Shown: piece by piece, positions 35,058 through 45,352 of the stretch
Position numbering within the stretch: position 1 is the stretch's first letter
Layout of the letters: each line of letters starts with the position of its first letter
Origin: Plasmodium coatneyi
Lineage: Eukaryota; Apicomplexa; Aconoidasida; Haemosporida; Plasmodiidae
DNA length: 64,000 bases
NCBI RefSeq assembly: GCF_001680005.1
Contig: NC_033558.1
Span: 898,501 to 962,500, forward strand
Reading direction: 5' to 3'
Position numbers and translations under genes: made by a program
Notes under the pieces: generated by a model
What the model saw: the letters and a program-made list of their open reading frames with translations, nothing else
Database searches by the model: none
What the model was told of the DNA's origin: nothing

Positions 35058-35478
35058 TTACAAATTTTCCTTGTGTTTTGGAGGTACCACCTCTGCGTTG
35101 TCCATTTGTCCTTTTTGAAATCCTTTCTTTGTGGTGTATCCTACTAGCCCAGACATTAATGCCAGCAGAACCATGTTAATGACGGTAGCACTAATTATTA
35201 TATTCCTGTTGGATGTCGTTTTTTTTTTCTAAGTTCTGTGCAAAGTTTTTCAGTTCTTGTAAAGCGCTTTCAGCATCAAGGGGGGGGTTGTTTTCCGCTC
35301 CATCTTTATTGGGTTGATTGTTATCTGAGTTATTTACTGAGGGCACAGGAGGTGGAGTTCCCTTTCCTCCTTTTGTTTTACTATTTTCATTTGCATTAAC
35401 CGGAACGATTACAAGATTTAGCAGGAAGCACAAGAGAAGGATTAGGGAGAAGGATGTCATAATATTTTTGGCGTTCAT
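35058..35478 (-). pseudogene. s16: Sexual-stage protein s16 with a 1-base frameshift in an A run
   Basis: The gene reads from an ATG at 35478 (MNAKNIMTSF). A signal peptide (SLILLLCFLLNLVIVPVNA) and a Pro/Asn-rich linker come first. The frame then breaks at a run of 10 A (35220-35229 on the plus strand as T). The unshifted frame stops soon after. One base removed restores a frame with TTSNRNIIIS, a hydrophobic segment (NMVLLALMSGLVGY) and a basic/polar tail ending at 35058, for about 139 aa. Layout and the KKTTxNRN plus membrane segment match Pfs16/Pvs16, an early gametocyte protein of the parasitophorous vacuole membrane, related in layout to the ETRAMP family. The neighbour V-ATPase B supports orthology. 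The break is more likely a sequence or assembly error than real gene loss, as the downstream part is intact. Confidence 0.82.
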
Positions 35479-38400
35479 TTTGGGGTGCACTTTTTATCGA
35501 GGTGTTTTTCGTTTGTCTGTTTTGCTTCGCTTGTGGGGTGTCAGTAGACAGGTTACTGTATGTATATGTATGTGTATGTATGTGTATGTGGGATGCTATG
35601 TGGGCTGATTTGTTTGTCACAAAAATGGACAGTCCTGCTGATCCTTCTTCAACTTTACAAGGGAACGTTCGAAGTGGGAATAATATGCGTGCGTGTGAGT
35701 TCACGATTTGGGAAAACAAAAAAAGGGGAAAAACAAAAATGCTAAATGAGAAATTGTGAAAAGGGGGAAAACTGGGATTAACACTTGCGAACTGGGCAAA
35801 CTGGACAAAGGGTGCTGGGCGAAGTGTGCAAACTGAGCAAATGAACAAGCTGCGAAAAATAAATGATACCCCCTTTGCGTGCAATTGCGCGTTTGAATTC
35901 ACGCGAAATCGAAGTCACACAAGTGAAAAGGAAATCGAGCGTAGTTAGCGATTTTGCGAATGAAAGAGGAGCCGAAAAGCGCTAATCGGGAAGAGTCATT
36001 TTTTAACATTCCATAATTTTCCCTCTTTAAGTTTTTCCTTGCATTGACATTTTTTCTTTCTGGCGGGGGAAGCTATATGCCTCCTTTCTGGGTGTGTCTA
36101 ATTTGGGTTTTCCCCTTTTCCGTCAGAAAAAAGAAAAAATTTCCGTCCATAGTAATACGTGCTCGAGCGAATGTGTGTGTGCATACGAATACCCATATGA
36201 GCAATTGAGTATACAATTCGATATATAATTATATGTATATATATGTGTGTGTGTTTTTAAGCGTATATGTAGCTACTCCTGTGCGAAGCGGTGAAGATAT
36301 TTTCGAGCGCGTTTTTGCATGCGTGCGGGTGGACACGCACAGTTCATTTTACGCACACGGGAAGGGGGGGGCTAGTTTTCCTGGCGCGCGGTTCACATCT
36401 TTGCATCCCCACGGTCGCTCTATCGAGAAGCAGCCTCGATGAAAGGCGCAATTACGCAGGTTGCCATTTGGGTGAGCATATGTTAGGGAAAAAATAAAAC
36501 TGGAGAGCTAGCCATGTGTATTAATGTAATGGTACGCCTTTTCCATGCGGCACGGTTGGTTCAGTTTAAAAGAAGGAGAAAAAAAATAAGTATAAAGGAC
36601 ACCTTTTGTCACCGCCGCTTGACCATTTCTTTCACAAAAGATCAGATTTTTTGGTACGTGAAGGAATGGCCATATTTTCCCTCTGGAGTTCCTTTTTATT
36701 TCTTGGCGAGCGGATCGGACAACGGCCCACTTGGGTGACGTTTAAGGGGCATGCCTGACACAGATCTCCCCGAGCAAGCAGTCCGGAAGGACATTTTTAA
36801 AACCGTCCCAATTGAAGTAGATATGTTCATATCGCAGGGGGCAAAGATATGCCTCCCCAATTAGGCGTGAATAGGTCATAACGTGAGGGACTAACTTCCC
36901 TCCCCGTGGTGCAATAAACCCGTTTTGTTCGCATCGCTCTATTATGTATGGTAGGGCTAACCCTTAGGTGTGCTCCCCCCTGCTTTACGTATGGGAAAAG
37001 CGGTTGGAAAGATTATTCATCCTTTGTGTGAACCAACCCTGGTGTTCACTTCTACACGGATGGTCCTAGCAAATGTCGCTCCACTGGTAGGTGTTCCCGA
37101 TTGGCAAACGTAGCAGCTGTACCGACGAGATACGCAAAAAGGTCATTCCATCCAGGGGAAAACTGATTAACCTCCACGCTTTTTTTTTTTTTCTTTTTTT
37201 ATCTACTACTGTCTATGTCTATCCCCCCAACTCCATGTACCAAACTCAAATGAACTAATCTGTTTTGACCTTGTTGGGTAAACTCTTCACGCTGGAAGGA
37301 ACAAAAGGAGGGAGGCGCCTTTTCCTCGTCCTCACTAGAAATGTGCATCATGTTGGTAAAAGGAAACATTCTACGGCCGTTCTTTTGTACTCGCATATAA
37401 TTCTTTTACGCATGTGTCATCGCGCTGATAGGAAGGTACACAACTGGAGTGAGTCCCCAATGAGAGGCACACACAAAACGAGCGTCATCCACGCATCGAT
37501 GTATTTAGTAACATTTACGTGTCAGATTAATTTGTTCACAAAAGAAAGAAAAAAAAAAAACGTTGTGTGTTTGTGCTGGAAAAAGAATTGAAGGTGGACG
37601 CACTTCGCCTGTAGGGAAGATGTAACACCATTTTGTGACCAGTGAATGGAAGGAAGAGAAAAATTCAAAGGTGTTAACAGTTCCACCAGGGAAAGGAAAA
37701 AAAATAAAATGAAAAGGTATGACGGAAAAGAGGAGACCCCGTGAGGGGGCATACAGCGTTCCTATCATATAAAAGCTCAAAAGGGGGTACAACAAGGTTG
37801 GATGAGGCTCTCACGAAGGCGCGCCCACTACGATGATGTGTTTCCCTCTCGGCATACACGCTCCTGAAGTATTATGCGCAAAAAAAAGAAAATATAAACG
37901 GGGAAAAAAAAAAAAAAAAAACAGAATGGTATAGCATAATGCAATACTTTGCAAAATGTGCTCTTCTTCATCGGTAAACGCAGGTATTCAAAAATACGCG
38001 TAAACGAGTTTAGGAAGATTTAGCCCTTTTTTTTTTTTTTTTTTTTTGCGTCCTTTTAATTCATTCACTTAGCATACGCCTTCGTCTGTTCGTTCACATT
38101 CGCTGGGTTTTTCCAGAGCAGTAGCATTGTAAATGTGATGGGCGCATACATAGGGGTTTTCCCTTTTTATCTACATTTTCTTTATTTATTTTCTCCCATA
38201 TTGCGTACGCGGATGTACGAATAAGTTCCCTTTTTAACTCCCCTCTGCAGCATTTTTTTTTTTCTGCCATTCCATTACTGCTGATCGGCACGCATTGGTG
38301 ACTCCTTAATGCGTGAAGAGAGGAACACGCATAACACGATCCTGCCTTTGTTACAGTGCCAACCAACTTGCACGACGTGTGGCCACGGCATATTGCTACT

Positions 38401-38603
38401 ACACGCTGCATACGTTGGGTGAACAGTCAGTTCAGGGTTCTACACGCGGATCCCCAAGCATAGTTTTGTCAGCGAATTAATTCCAATCGGTTGGCGGACG
38501 CTGCGTTAGGCTGACCGGCACATTACGTGTTCGTTAGTATCTACCCAACGTGCGGGCAGCATTGTTCGTATTCACGCATGCACCATATCATCAACGTGAT
38601 AAA
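35479..38603. other. Long divergent intergenic region between s16 and V-ATPase B
   Basis: There are 3.1 kb with no supported gene. Features: TATG/TGTA repeats at 35558-35590, a degenerate GAACTGGGCAAACTGG stretch at 35785-35850, TA/TG-rich sequence near 36220-36252, and A or T tracts near 37183, 37904 and 38029. The part from about 36720 to 37170 has few homopolymers and is less AT-rich than its surroundings, but no frame is convincing. Confidence 0.5.
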
Positions 38604-40218
38604 ATGAGCAAGGAAAAGATCACCACCAAAGTGGAGGCCTCGAGGGTCAACGCGATGGCCGCCGTAAGGGACTACAAGGTGTGCCCCAGGCTGGAGTACA
38701 AGACCATTTCGGGTATGTGTTTCTTCGGCGCAGAGGCAGAGAAAGGGGACTATATACCCCCCAAGCGTCCTTATTTGTGAACGTTGAAATGGCTTACCAA
38801 ACGTGCTTGAACATGTATATAATAATTTGTGACCCCCTTTAGGCGTTCAAGGACCGCTAGTTATCATCGAAGATGTGAAGTTCCCCAAGTACTCCGAAAT
38901 CGTGACGATCCACCTGAGTGACAATTCGACGAGGCAAGGACAGATCCTGGAGGTGTGCGGGAAGAAGGCAGTAATCCAAGTGTTCGAGGGAACCAGTGGA
39001 ATAGACAACAAAAACAGCTACGTAGAAGTCAGTGGAGATATTCTGAAAATGCCCATGAGTGACGAAATGTTGGGAAGAGTATTCAACGGAAGTGGAAAGC
39101 CCATCGATAAAGGTCCTAGCATCCTGGCCGATGATTATTTGGACATAAATGGGAATCCAATAAATCCCCAATGTAGAGTGTACCCCAAGGAAATGATCCA
39201 AACGGGAATATCCACAATAGATGTAATGAATAGCATAGTTAGAGGACAGAAGATTCCATTATTCAGCGCTGCAGGGTTACCGCATAACGAAATAGGTGCA
39301 CAAATATGTAGGCAGGCATCTCTCGTACAAGGGAAAGATGTGTTGGACCATTCGGATGATAATTTCGCAGTCGTCTTTGGTGCCATGGGGGTGAACATGG
39401 AGACGGCTAGATATTTCAGACAGGATTTTGAAGAAAATGGAAAAATGGAAAGAGTCTGTTTATTTTTAAATTTAGCAAACGACCCAACGATAGAAAGGAT
39501 CCTCACTCCTAGGATAGCGCTAACCACAGCAGAGTACCTCGCGTTTGAAAAAGAAATGCACGTATTTGTAATATTGACGGATATGTCTTCCTATGCTGAT
39601 GCGCTGAGGGAGGTTTCATCTGCCAGGGAGGAAGTGCCAGGCAGGAGAGGATACCCAGGTTATATGTATAGTGATCTGTCGACAATATATGAACGAGCTG
39701 GAAGAGTTGAAGGAAGAAATGGAAGCATAACTCAGTTCCCCATTTTGACGATGCCAAATGATGACATTACGCACCCCATCCCAGATCTCACAGGATACAT
39801 TACAGAGGGGCAAATTTTCGTGGACAGAAATTTATACAACAGGCAGATTTATCCTCCTATCAATGTGTTGCCTTCTTTGTCTAGACTTATGAAAAGTGGA
39901 ATAGGAAAGAACATGACTCGAGCTGACCATCCCTACGTTTCCGACCAGCTGTATAGTAATTATGCCATTGCACAGGATGTGAAGGCCATGAAGGCAGTCA
40001 TTGGGGAGGAGGCCCTTTCGAATGATGATATATTGTACCTGGAATTTTTGGACAAATTTGAAAAGAGGTTTATCACGCAGAACACTTACGAGTGCAGGGA
40101 CATTTACCAATCACTCGATATCGCGTGGGAATTGTTGCGTATTTTCCCGGAGGACATTCTAAAGAAGATCAAGTCAGATATCCTCTCCAAGTATTACCCA
40201 CGCCACCACGCTGGTTAA
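38604..40218 (+). CDS. vapB: V-type H+-ATPase catalytic-ring subunit B (494 aa)
   Basis: Two exons: 38604-38712 and 38843-40218 (phase 1). Subunit B is the non-catalytic nucleotide-binding partner of subunit A in the V1 head; the pump acidifies the food vacuole and other compartments and exports protons over the plasma membrane. The protein is very well conserved over its whole length: GPLVIIEDVKFPKYSEIV, EVSGDILKMPMSDEMLGRVFNGSGKPID, IPLFSAAGLPHNEIGAQICRQA, LANDPTIERILTPRIALTTAEYLAFE, TDMSSYADALREVSSAREEVPGRRGYPGYMYSDL and SRLMKSGIG. The length equals that of the falciparum protein as I recall it. The start gives MSKEKITTKVEASRVNAM, as expected for the family. Confidence 0.98.
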
Positions 40219-41080
40219 ACCAAAGGGGGGCAGCACCGTAGGGAAGTGAGCACCGGAATAGAAACCATAGGAATCGTGCCGGCTGAACAACGGAGCAGTC
40301 GACCCAGCTGTGTAAAGCATTCCTTCCCCGGATGCACTAATCGCGACGGTGGAATGGGCACTTGGATGGGTTGCAGGGAGTAGAGACTGCGTGATTGCTC
40401 TAGTGAAGTCTTACGTGTGTGTTCGTGTCCACCTGCTGATTGGCACTTTCCCCAGCGAAAGCACACCGCACTGTATGCACCTATCCGCCCACTCAAATAT
40501 GTTACGTGTGCATATCACAATATGGGTTGCATTTGTTTTTTCCTTTCACTCACCACGTTTTATTGTCCTCCTATCTTATCTTGCCCCCTTTTTGTAAATT
40601 ACCTCCTCCTTTTTTTTACTATTCCCTTTCTGCATATTCGTCAGCCCATGTTTCTCCCCTTTTTTAATTTTTGTTTAACACGTTTTTAATTTTATAAATA
40701 AATTCAGGTGACAAAATACACATCCATTAAAGTTACTACAGTCCGGATGGTGGCGGCGAAATTGTTCGCGTGAAAAAGTTGGTCTCAAATGGTGTTAAAA
40801 TTGGCTGTTAAATTGGCCGTGAAGTTGCCGTTAAAGAATAGGTAGGCACCTTCCAGCGCGGCCACAAAACTGGGGAAATCAAACCGCGAGTTGGTATAGC
40901 GACACCTGAAGAACGCGTCGCAAAAATGAATTCACAAAAAAAAGAAAAAGGCAACATGTATGGGGCATGCCGACTGGCATAAGAGATAACCGGGTATTGC
41001 CTACGTCGAAAAGAAGTTACTTCTCTATACAGGGAAAAAAAAAAAAAATAAAAAGACGGAGCTATGCGCGGCGGCGCGGA
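40219..41080. other. Convergent 3' intergenic region
   Basis: This lies between V-ATPase B and the 493-aa minus-strand gene. AT-rich; A tract at 41035-41048. No gene is supported. Confidence 0.5.
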
Positions 41081-42562
41081 TTAGCGCTCCATCTGCTTCG
41101 TGGACCAAACGTGCGAACCATGGAGGGACACGATTTTCTCTGCCCGAGCGTCCACCACCGGATTTAGGGATTCTCCTATGGATAAAACATGGGGTGAATG
41201 AGTAGAATTTTTTCTTTTGTTCATATTTACTTTGGCTGCGGATTGAAGCTTCTCAATGACTATTTCATCACATGTATCAAAAATGTGTTTTTTAAAATAC
41301 ACATCCAGCAGCAGGCTCTCCACTAAGGTGCTGGCCCATTTGACATGAATAAAGTTAAACACTTTAGACATACACTTAACGAATGCACTTCGTTTAATCT
41401 TAAACAGTTCGTAGTCGTCGGGTAGAGTCCACTTGTCCTGGAGGTGTAGGAAGTTCTCGTCGTCCGCCAGTTCGTGTGCCCCATCAGCGGGATCGGAGGT
41501 GGTAGTGGAATTCATCGCATCACCTGCTTCACTTGCTGTGGTGTTCTCCCCCCCCGCTGCGGCCTTCCTCCTCTCCTCACACACGACCTCATCAAAATGC
41601 TCATACTCGCTCAGCAGCTCCTCCCAAATCTGTCTATATATACTGATCAATTTGTTGAAAATAAAATTATCATTAAGCTTGTACAAAATGATGAGGTAGT
41701 ACACTCTAATTTTAAGGGCCTTGAGATATTTTTTTTCCTGCTTCGTCAGAACAATGGTGTTTGGCTGTTCCGCTGCTTGGGGGGTCGCTTGGTTGGGCAT
41801 CTCCCCCTCTTCATTCTGCTGCGTGGAGGCAGTAACCCCGTCACCCTCGGGGGACGCGTTTATCGCACCATCCGTGTTGGCAGAGTAGCTAACATGATTT
41901 GTTGCTTCCTCCGCCTCGGAGGCATTCACACTTATTTGGAAACGATTGTCTATAATTCTGTTTATAACCTTGTCAAACAGAGAGACCATGCATTTTATGT
42001 GCAGCTCGTCCTCACTATAAACGGAATAGATGCTGTGTGCTGCTGTCTGTCCATCGTCATCGTGGATGTAATTTCGAAGGAAAACTTTCACTATTTTATC
42101 AAAAGCAAAAAAAAAAACATTTTTATTTTTATTATTAAGATAATTAATGCAGAGATTTATGAATAAGTTTATACTTTTGACGAACTTGTTTTTTGAAAAA
42201 ATATATCTATATATAATCATATGGATTCCTTTAAATAGAGTAACGTTGTTATTACTTCGTTTGTTCTTTGCATTTGCGTCGTTCAGTTGGTTCACCTGTT
42301 CTTCTCCTGTTACATTGCCTCCTCCTTTTTTATTACTCTGTTTGGGGGTGTCCACCACGTTCGGTTTGTCATTTTTTCTTTTTTTCTCGTATATTTCTGG
42401 GAAGGGAATAGTCTCATTGGCCTTTCTTTTGTTTAAATTCGCATATATGTCATTATTCCTTTCTCTCTGATTTTTGTACTGGTGCAGGAGTGCGTCCCTT
42501 TGCTTATTGTAAATTCCATCGAGCTTCCTTTCATTCCGCGATCTTCCCACTAATTCTTTCAT
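41081..42562 (-). CDS. Conserved-looking protein of unknown function (493 aa)
   Basis: Single exon, ATG at 42562. I do not recognise the family. Three ordered blocks are separated by disordered spacers. Residues 1-100 are basic (ERKLDGIYNKQRDALLHQYKNQRERNN). About 108-215 is an aromatic helical block (IHMIIYRYIFSKNKFVKSINLFINLCINYL, shown in part as IIYRYIFSKNKFVKSINLF) with an acidic tail. About 275-330 and 385-450 are further helical blocks, including KALKIRVYYLIILYKLNDN and WASTLVESLLLDVYFKKHIF. The spacers are Ala/Glu/Thr-rich. No signal peptide, membrane segment or catalytic motif is seen. The helical repeats could form a HEAT-like scaffold; this is only a shape argument. Alternative: an RNA-processing scaffold. 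Confidence 0.75.
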   Translation of the reverse strand: MKELVGRSRNERKLDGIYNKQRDALLHQYKNQRERNNDIYANLNKRKANETIPFPEIYEKKRKNDKPNVVDTPKQSNKKGGGNVTGEEQVNQLNDANAKNKRSNNNVTLFKGIHMIIYRYIFSKNKFVKSINLFINLCINYLNNKNKNVFFFAFDKIVKVFLRNYIHDDDGQTAAHSIYSVYSEDELHIKCMVSLFDKVINRIIDNRFQISVNASEAEEATNHVSYSANTDGAINASPEGDGVTASTQQNEEGEMPNQATPQAAEQPNTIVLTKQEKKYLKALKIRVYYLIILYKLNDNFIFNKLISIYRQIWEELLSEYEHFDEVVCEERRKAAAGGENTTASEAGDAMNSTTTSDPADGAHELADDENFLHLQDKWTLPDDYELFKIKRSAFVKCMSKVFNFIHVKWASTLVESLLLDVYFKKHIFDTCDEIVIEKLQSAAKVNMNKRKNSTHSPHVLSIGESLNPVVDARAEKIVSLHGSHVWSTKQMER

Positions 42563-44715
42563 GCCTTAAAAAATTGAAAAACGAGAAATAAATTTTTTTT
42601 TTTTTTTTTTTTTTCTTTTTAGCTAGCTACTGCTGAGGGGTACGCAGTAGACACAGGTGTGCGTGAAGGAAATTAGATTTGTACAGTGTGCTGGGGCGGC
42701 GTCCCCTGTTTGGAGGTTTATTCTTTGCAGTTTACAGTTTGTGATTTGTGGCGTAATACTGGTATGCTCTGCTTTATACACTTCATTACGTATTAGTTAT
42801 TTTTGTCACACTTTTGATCATAACTGTTCTGTTTCACTTGGTCAAATTTTGCTTCCTCTTTGCGGTCACAGTTTGGGGTTAATCGCCACGAAGGGGGTGT
42901 AGGTGGGGTTACAGACAAACGTTGGGCCAAAACTGGGTAACCACTTTCGTCCAGACTTCGCGACAGCGCTCGGGTTGGTTATATTTGTAAATTCCCTTTT
43001 GAATCTCGCATATTCCCTCGCGGTGGGTAACAGCTACGGTGGGCTCAGGTCAACATATATACGTCCATATATACATGCAAACATTTAGGCTTACGCATAT
43101 TTCACACGCTTGGATTATGCTGCTTCATCGATTTGCGCCACGCTGGGAGGCATTCGCGAGCCTCGCAAGGCTGCATATGATATGTAAAATATATCTTCGC
43201 GCAGTGCTCGAAAAAAGGAAAAATTATCAGAAAAACACAAAAATCGTTTTCGCGGGAATGGCAAAAATGCCTTAAAAGAGATATGTTAATTTAATTTAAA
43301 ATTTGCTAAAAGGGCAAAAAAAAAAAAAAAAAAAAAAATGTACAAGTGGAGAGGAAAAAAAAACGCCCATTTGAGGAGCAACTTGAAAATATAGCATATA
43401 AAAACATGCCGCATAAAATGGAAAAAAACCTCGACAAGTTTTCATTTAATTTATTTGAAATTGGGCCACATATAAACGGGGGCACTTTGCACGGATGCAT
43501 TAACGCATAATAAGTAAAAATCTACAGGTATATATATACATGGATTTTGTTGGCACAGTAACGCTTGTACAAATAATAGTACGTTGTAAGTATTACATGG
43601 ATTTGCTTGGTGAGGATTAGGGCCGCCTCCCCCCTCCCATGTCCCAATTAATGACAATATATAAAATACGACGCGGTGCCCGCATGCTGCTGCATAGGCT
43701 TTTTTGACAAGTCCACCTATTTGGGAAGGGGCGATAATTTTATTAAAAGGGGAAAGGAACTCCTGCGGTTGTTTTGTCATTCTGTATTAAAGCGAAATGG
43801 AAGTGCCCCTGTCGCTGTCGTTTTATTTTTTATTTTTTAACTCATTTTAATGAAAGTTTCTTCCTTTTTTCAACTTCACGGTGAAAGGAAAAGGAAGCGC
43901 GGCAGACAGGCAGAACGAGTAAATAAAAATAAAGCAACATAAATGGCAACAGCGTGAGGCATAAAACATTGCGGGGAAGGGAACAACTGCGTAGCAAGAG
44001 CGTTCACACTGCTTCCTCTTGTTTTAACATTTTCTGTTTTTTAAGTTAATCCATCCGGAATGTATTATTATGAAGTTTTGTCCACTTTTTCGTTCAATCA
44101 TACTTTGCGTTTTGGTTAGATCCCCCACAACGCTATCACAGTTTCATCCTCCCCATGAAGGGGCATTTGAACCATTCCAGGTGAACGTTTTATTTTTCCT
44201 TCCACTGGAACTGTCCATACATTTTTGGTAGAGCCATTTTTTGGGGTGGACAGCGCGGGCGCAATGTATGATCTGCACGTGGAAGTAACTCCATGCACAG
44301 GAATAAGCGAAGTGCTGCATCTCGCGTTGGTCCCCCCCAAACATACGGTCGCGTACGTCTTCCAAGGTATGTAAAAAATGGGAATAAGTGAACCCGCCAT
44401 GTAGCACTTACGTGCATTTGGGGGGGAAGACCAAAGAGGGGTACTTCAAACGGACGCAGTGCGATGAAGTGGAGGATTCCACCCAGGAGAATCAATCGGG
44501 TGGACAATTCGGACGGGGGGCGAAAACGGAGGCCCCGTTCCTACGCCGTGAAGCGTACACTAAGTTCACTTGAATTGAGGAGGCATTTCCCTGAAACGTT
44601 CTGTTGAACAAATGGCGTTTTTTTTCTTTTTCTGAAAGAGGGGGTAACAAAATTTAGCAGTCCTGTCTGCGCACAAATTATACCCACACTTGGCATGAAT
44701 TAAACGGACGTTATC

Positions 44716-44748
<33 letters not shown>

Positions 44749-45352
44749 CTTCCGCGTACGTCGCGCGGAAAATATGCACTTTGCGTGCATTAAGTGAAAA
44801 GATACAACGTGCAATACGACAAGGTGTGTGGCCATTTGTTCTAGAAAATAAGTGTAGTTCTTTGTCTACTGGTTTGCGTGGTTGTCGAGCGGGACAACAT
44901 GCTCGCTTATGCGTGCACTTCCTGCCCCCTACACGTATACATCCCTTTTTTGCTGCCATTTTTACGCCAAGCGATTTGCGAAAGGGAAAGATAAAGGAGG
45001 AAGTGGAAAGGGAGCACAACGGGGGCGCAGACAAAACTGAGAAAGCAACAGAAACGACGAAAAGGACGAAAAAGACGAAAACGGGCAAAACGTTGAACCA
45101 CCGCGAACTTCGCAACGCGCACTTGCACACAAAAGCGACGGACGCCAGAGCAGCCGCATATCCGCGGCTAAAAAGAGGAGTACAGGTGTACCACGTGACA
45201 ACGCCTGCACCATACGAAGGTGCACATGTTGTATGCAACGGAAATGCATGCATGGGGGCTCTGGTTGTGCAATTTTGCATAAGGCTAAACCACGTCCTTG
45301 CAGAGTCTCACTTGTCAAACGGAAAAAATTAAATATAAAAAAAAAAAAAAAA
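42563..45352. other. Long divergent intergenic region
   Basis: These 2.8 kb lie between the 493-aa gene (-) and apical sushi protein (+). There are T/A tracts at 42593-42614, 43316-43338 and 44719-44748 (about 30 T). Several overlapping open frames near 44100-44500 exist on both strands but none starts well or resembles a protein. Possible regulatory motifs close to 45353 are listed separately. Confidence 0.5.
45220..45252 (+). promoter_or_regulatory. Possible ApiAP2 sites upstream of apical sushi protein
   Basis: GTGCAC lies at 45220-45225 and the palindrome TGCATGCA at 45245-45252, 100-135 bases before the ATG. GTGCAC is the reported core of the AP2-I motif used by invasion genes, and TGCATGCA is a reported ApiAP2 motif in Plasmodium. 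The place and gene type fit, but both strings are short and can occur by chance. Confidence 0.3.

Noticed and set aside
44116..44573. Several overlapping frames of 60-105 aa on both strands
   Set aside because: All are open together, which is expected by chance in less AT-rich sequence; none has a good start, splice context or domain.
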